Shown here: piece by piece, positions 62,113 through 64,000 of the stretch
Numbering within the stretch: position 1 is the first letter of the stretch
Layout of the letters: the number at the start of each line of letters is the position of its first letter
DNA from: Micromonospora olivasterospora
GTDB lineage: Bacteria; Actinomycetota; Actinomycetes; Mycobacteriales; Micromonosporaceae
Assembly (NCBI RefSeq): GCF_007830265.1
Contig: NZ_VLKE01000001.1
Coordinates: forward strand, 3,472,001 to 3,536,000
DNA length: 64,000 nt
Direction of reading: 5' to 3'
The notes under the pieces: model-generated
Told to the model about the DNA's origin: nothing
Seen by the model: the letters and a program-made list of their open reading frames with translations, nothing else
Database searches by the model: none
Made by a program: the position numbers and the translations under genes

Positions 62113-62704
62113 ATGACGACCCCGCTGCTACCGCACCACGACGGCTCCGCCACGTACGTCCCCGACCAGGAGCCCGCGCTCGGGGCGACCGTGCCGGTCT
62201 TCGTCCGGGTGCCCGCCGGCGCCGACGTGCGGCAGGTACACGTCCGGACCACCGGCGACGGCGAGCCGCGCTTCGCCGAGGCCGTCGTGGACCGCCGCGC
62301 CGGCGGGGACGTCTGGTGGCGTGCCGACGTCGAGGTCCGTGGGCACGAACGGGGAGGGGTCGCGTACCCCGATGCCGTGGCACCGGCCGGAGAGCTGGGA
62401 CCACGGCACGCTCGCCACGTACCGGGCGCTGGTCGCGCTGCGCCGCGGCGAGCCGGCGCTGCGCCGCGGCGGCCTGCGCTGGGTGCACGCGGATCCGCAG
62501 ACCCTGGTCTTCCTCCGCGATACGCCGGACGGCGGGGTGCTGGTGCTGGCCCGGCGGGCCGCGGCGGCCCCGCTCCGGGTGGCCGGCCTGCCGGCCGCGG
62601 AGAACGCGTACGGCGGCGCGCCCGCGCTGCGCCCGGACGCCGACGGCGCGGTCACGCTGCCCGGTGACGGCCCGACCTTCCCGGTGTGGCGGCTGAACGG
62701 CTGA
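62113..62704 (+). pseudogene. GH13 alpha-glycosidase with the catalytic core deleted
   Basis: The first 75 codons (LPHHDGSATYVPDQEPALGA, FVRVPAGADVRQVHVRTTGD) match the N-terminal beta-domain of actinobacterial malZ-like glycosidases that follow malG. At about 62340 the sequence jumps to the C-terminal part in another frame: TPMPWHRPESWDHGTLATYR to TFPVWRLNG. About 450 codons with the whole TIM barrel and all catalytic residues are missing, and the join is out of frame. The gene is therefore non-functional, and the intact GH13 gene at 55254 is left to do the work. Confidence 0.85.
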
Positions 62705-62879
62705 CCGATTTTCCCCGTTACCGGCGGTTGTGCTCGCCGGTGCGCCGCGCTCGGGCTCGCCCTGGCGGCGCTGACCCGCCGGCGGCCGCTCGCCCTGTCG
62801 GCGGCGGAGCCGGCCGCTTCCTGAAAACCCTGCGGGCCCCACTACTACAATCCGTCGTTGATAGGGGAGGATGGCCCGC

Positions 62880-63221
62880 GTGGAAACTCTTCGGCTGGTA
62901 CTTCTCTACGTGCATCTGATCGGGTTCGCGCTGCTGCTGGGCGGCGCGGTCGCCCAGTACGTCAGCGGTCGGCTGCGGATCAACGCGGCCATGCTCTGGG
63001 GATCGGTCATCGCACTGCTGGCCGGCATCGGGCTGGCCGCCCCGCTGCGCGACGGCGACGAGCCGGCCCCCGCGAAGCTCGGCACCAAGCTGGTGATCGC
63101 GCTGCTGATCTTCGTGATGGTCTTCTTCTCCCGCAAGCGGGAGTCGGTCAATCGGGGGCACTTCCTCGCCATCATCGGGCTGACCCTGGCCAACGCGGCG
63201 GTGGCGGTCTTCTGGCGGTGA
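62880..63221 (+). CDS. Small four-helix membrane protein
   Basis: A 113-residue protein with four hydrophobic segments (LVLLYVHLIGFALLLGGAVA, MLWGSVIALLAGIGLA, LGTKLVIALLIFVMVFF, FLAIIGLTLANAAVAVFW). A conserved His in YVHLIGF suggests haem- or copper-related families (DUF2269-like), but no assignment is made. The GTG at 62880 has GGGGAGG nine bases upstream; an ATG at 62871 is too close to that site. Function unknown. Confidence 0.7.
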   Translation: METLRLVLLYVHLIGFALLLGGAVAQYVSGRLRINAAMLWGSVIALLAGIGLAAPLRDGDEPAPAKLGTKLVIALLIFVMVFFSRKRESVNRGHFLAIIGLTLANAAVAVFWR

Positions 63222-63273
63222 CGGACAAGGAATCTCCCCGGCCGACGCCGTCGGCCGGGGAGATCCGGTCAGC

Positions 63274-63576
63274 TCAGTCCCTCTTCTCCACGTACGCGTC
63301 GACCAGCCAGTACAGGTCGGAGTCGCAGTAGGCGTACGACCACCTGTTGGTCCCGGCGGGCAGCCGCGGCCCCCACTTCCAGACGCCCCACCCGTAGGTG
63401 GAGTCCGAGCAGTACGCCGCGGTGCGGAAGGAGTGGGGCGGGGCGGGGCGGGCGCCGGAACCGCGCACGGGGCGGGACACCCGACGACGTGCCCGATCGA
63501 TCGAAAACCAGCCAACCCGCCCCCGACCGTCTTCCACCAGGGCGAATGCGCCGGGACTCCAAGTGATTTCCCCCAC
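63274..63576 (-). CDS. Hypothetical protein, probably fragment of a secreted protein
   Basis: A 100-residue frame. The C-terminal half (RTAAYCSDSTYGWGVWKWGP, RWSYAYCDSDLYWLVDAYVE) is Trp/Tyr-rich with two cysteines, like the exposed part of a small secreted domain, but the N-terminal half (SPGAFALVEDGRGRVGWF) has no signal peptide. It may have lost its 5' end. The ATG at 63576 is used only for lack of a better one. Confidence 0.4.
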   Translation of the reverse strand: MGEITWSPGAFALVEDGRGRVGWFSIDRARRRVSRPVRGSGARPAPPHSFRTAAYCSDSTYGWGVWKWGPRLPAGTNRWSYAYCDSDLYWLVDAYVEKRD

Positions 63577-63747
63577 CGAAGGATTACGCCGGGATAACAG
63601 GCACCCAACAGTCGTGCACGATTGTCGGCCGGTGGGTGGGCACGGGCGTACGCTCCCGTCCGTAACGTGGGATGCCGGCAGCGCAGGCTGATCGGTTCAA
63701 GGGCTGCCACCGCAACCAGACGCGGTGTGCAATGGGAAGGAGTCGTC

Positions 63748-64000
63748 TTGCGCTCTGTGCGTGGGATGCGGTTCGCCTCCGCCGTCGTGGCGGGTGGCCT
63801 CGTGCTGGGCGCCGCCGCCTGTGGTGAGGCCCCGAAGGACGACAACACGGCCGCCGGGACCGGCGGTAAGAAGTACAGCGCCTGCATGGTGACCGACGTC
63901 GGCGGCATCGACGACAAGTCGTTCAACACCTCGGCCTGGAAGGGCCTCGAGGAGGCCCAGAAGGCCAACGGCAACATCGACATCAAGTACGTCGCGTCGA
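63748..64000 (+). CDS. BMP-family ABC transporter lipoprotein (N-terminal part)
   Basis: The first 84 codons of a gene that runs past the window. The TTG at 63748 follows GGAAGGAG. The signal peptide ends in the lipobox VLGAAAC with Cys25. The mature part begins SACMVTDVGGIDDKSFNTSA, typical of the BMP family (TmpC/PnrA-like), which bind nucleosides for an ABC importer. The ATPase and permeases would be expected next, outside the window. Confidence 0.88.
   Translation, partial: MRSVRGMRFASAVVAGGLVLGAAACGEAPKDDNTAAGTGGKKYSACMVTDVGGIDDKSFNTSAWKGLEEAQKANGNIDIKYVAS

Overview
The window is a high-GC actinobacterial chromosome segment, most likely from Micromonospora or a close relative in Micromonosporaceae. 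The evidence is strong third-position GC bias, frequent GTG starts, actinobacterial protein families, and a gene order that follows a Mycobacterium tuberculosis backbone: ruc, 5-formyl-THF cyclo-ligase, galU, moeA/glp, rimJ, glpR, then pmt, metG, tatD, ksgA, ispE, pth, rplY, prs and glmU. No rRNA, CRISPR array, phage structural genes or secondary-metabolite cluster was seen. Two tRNA genes are present: Ala-CGC and Gln-UUG.

Layout. 0-5 kb: the end of a MarC-like gene, a RecB-like nuclease, an MpaB/DUF2236 protein, a Fur regulator and small membrane proteins. 4.7-12.2 kb: a Ruc/FmdB-type zinc-ribbon gene under a textbook CIRCE operator, 5-formyl-THF cyclo-ligase, a HAMP-GAF-GGDEF cyclase, galU, and a moeA-like gene, rimJ and a SepX/GlpR-like membrane gene that probably serve cell division. 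12.4-16.9 kb: an accessory patch at the 3' end of tRNA-Ala, with an integrase stump, fused gene fragments, an XRE regulator, a divergent run of four tiny translationally coupled genes, and a 5'-truncated surface-protein gene. 17-22.5 kb: an MFS pump, a DUF4352 protein, a phosphopantetheinyl transferase and a two-gene secreted VWA operon.

22.5-35 kb: a possible structured RNA, protein mannosyltransferase, metG, an alpha/beta hydrolase, a frameshifted unknown gene, tatD-ksgA-ispE (without the rpfB often found there), an ABC-F ATPase and tandem DUF4383 genes. 35-45.5 kb: a TetR regulator and fatty acid desaturase with a palindromic operator, tRNA-Gln, glmU, prs, rplY, pth, and the sulfate-activation set cysQ-cysD-cysN. 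45.5-53 kb: galK (apparent frameshift) and galE, a CBS/CorC protein, trpS, a 2'-5' RNA ligase-like protein, a YihY protein, a GntR regulator and an SMR transporter.

53.3-55.2 kb: an IS607-type element whose serine recombinase is broken while its TnpB is intact, including the RuvC triad and zinc ribbon. 55.2-62.7 kb: a maltose/maltodextrin locus of GH13 glucosidase, LacI regulator and divergent malEFG, with GCAA/TTGC operators between regulator and transporter. A second GH13 gene behind malG has lost its catalytic domain. The window ends in a BMP-family lipoprotein gene.

The most interesting leads are the CIRCE-Ruc pairing, the Glp-GlpR pair, the GTGA-coupled microprotein operon, the desaturase operator, the decayed IS607 element with intact TnpB, the 24-bp-arm palindrome repeated at two distant sites, and the several freshly broken genes. 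All family assignments come from reading sequence; no database search was run.
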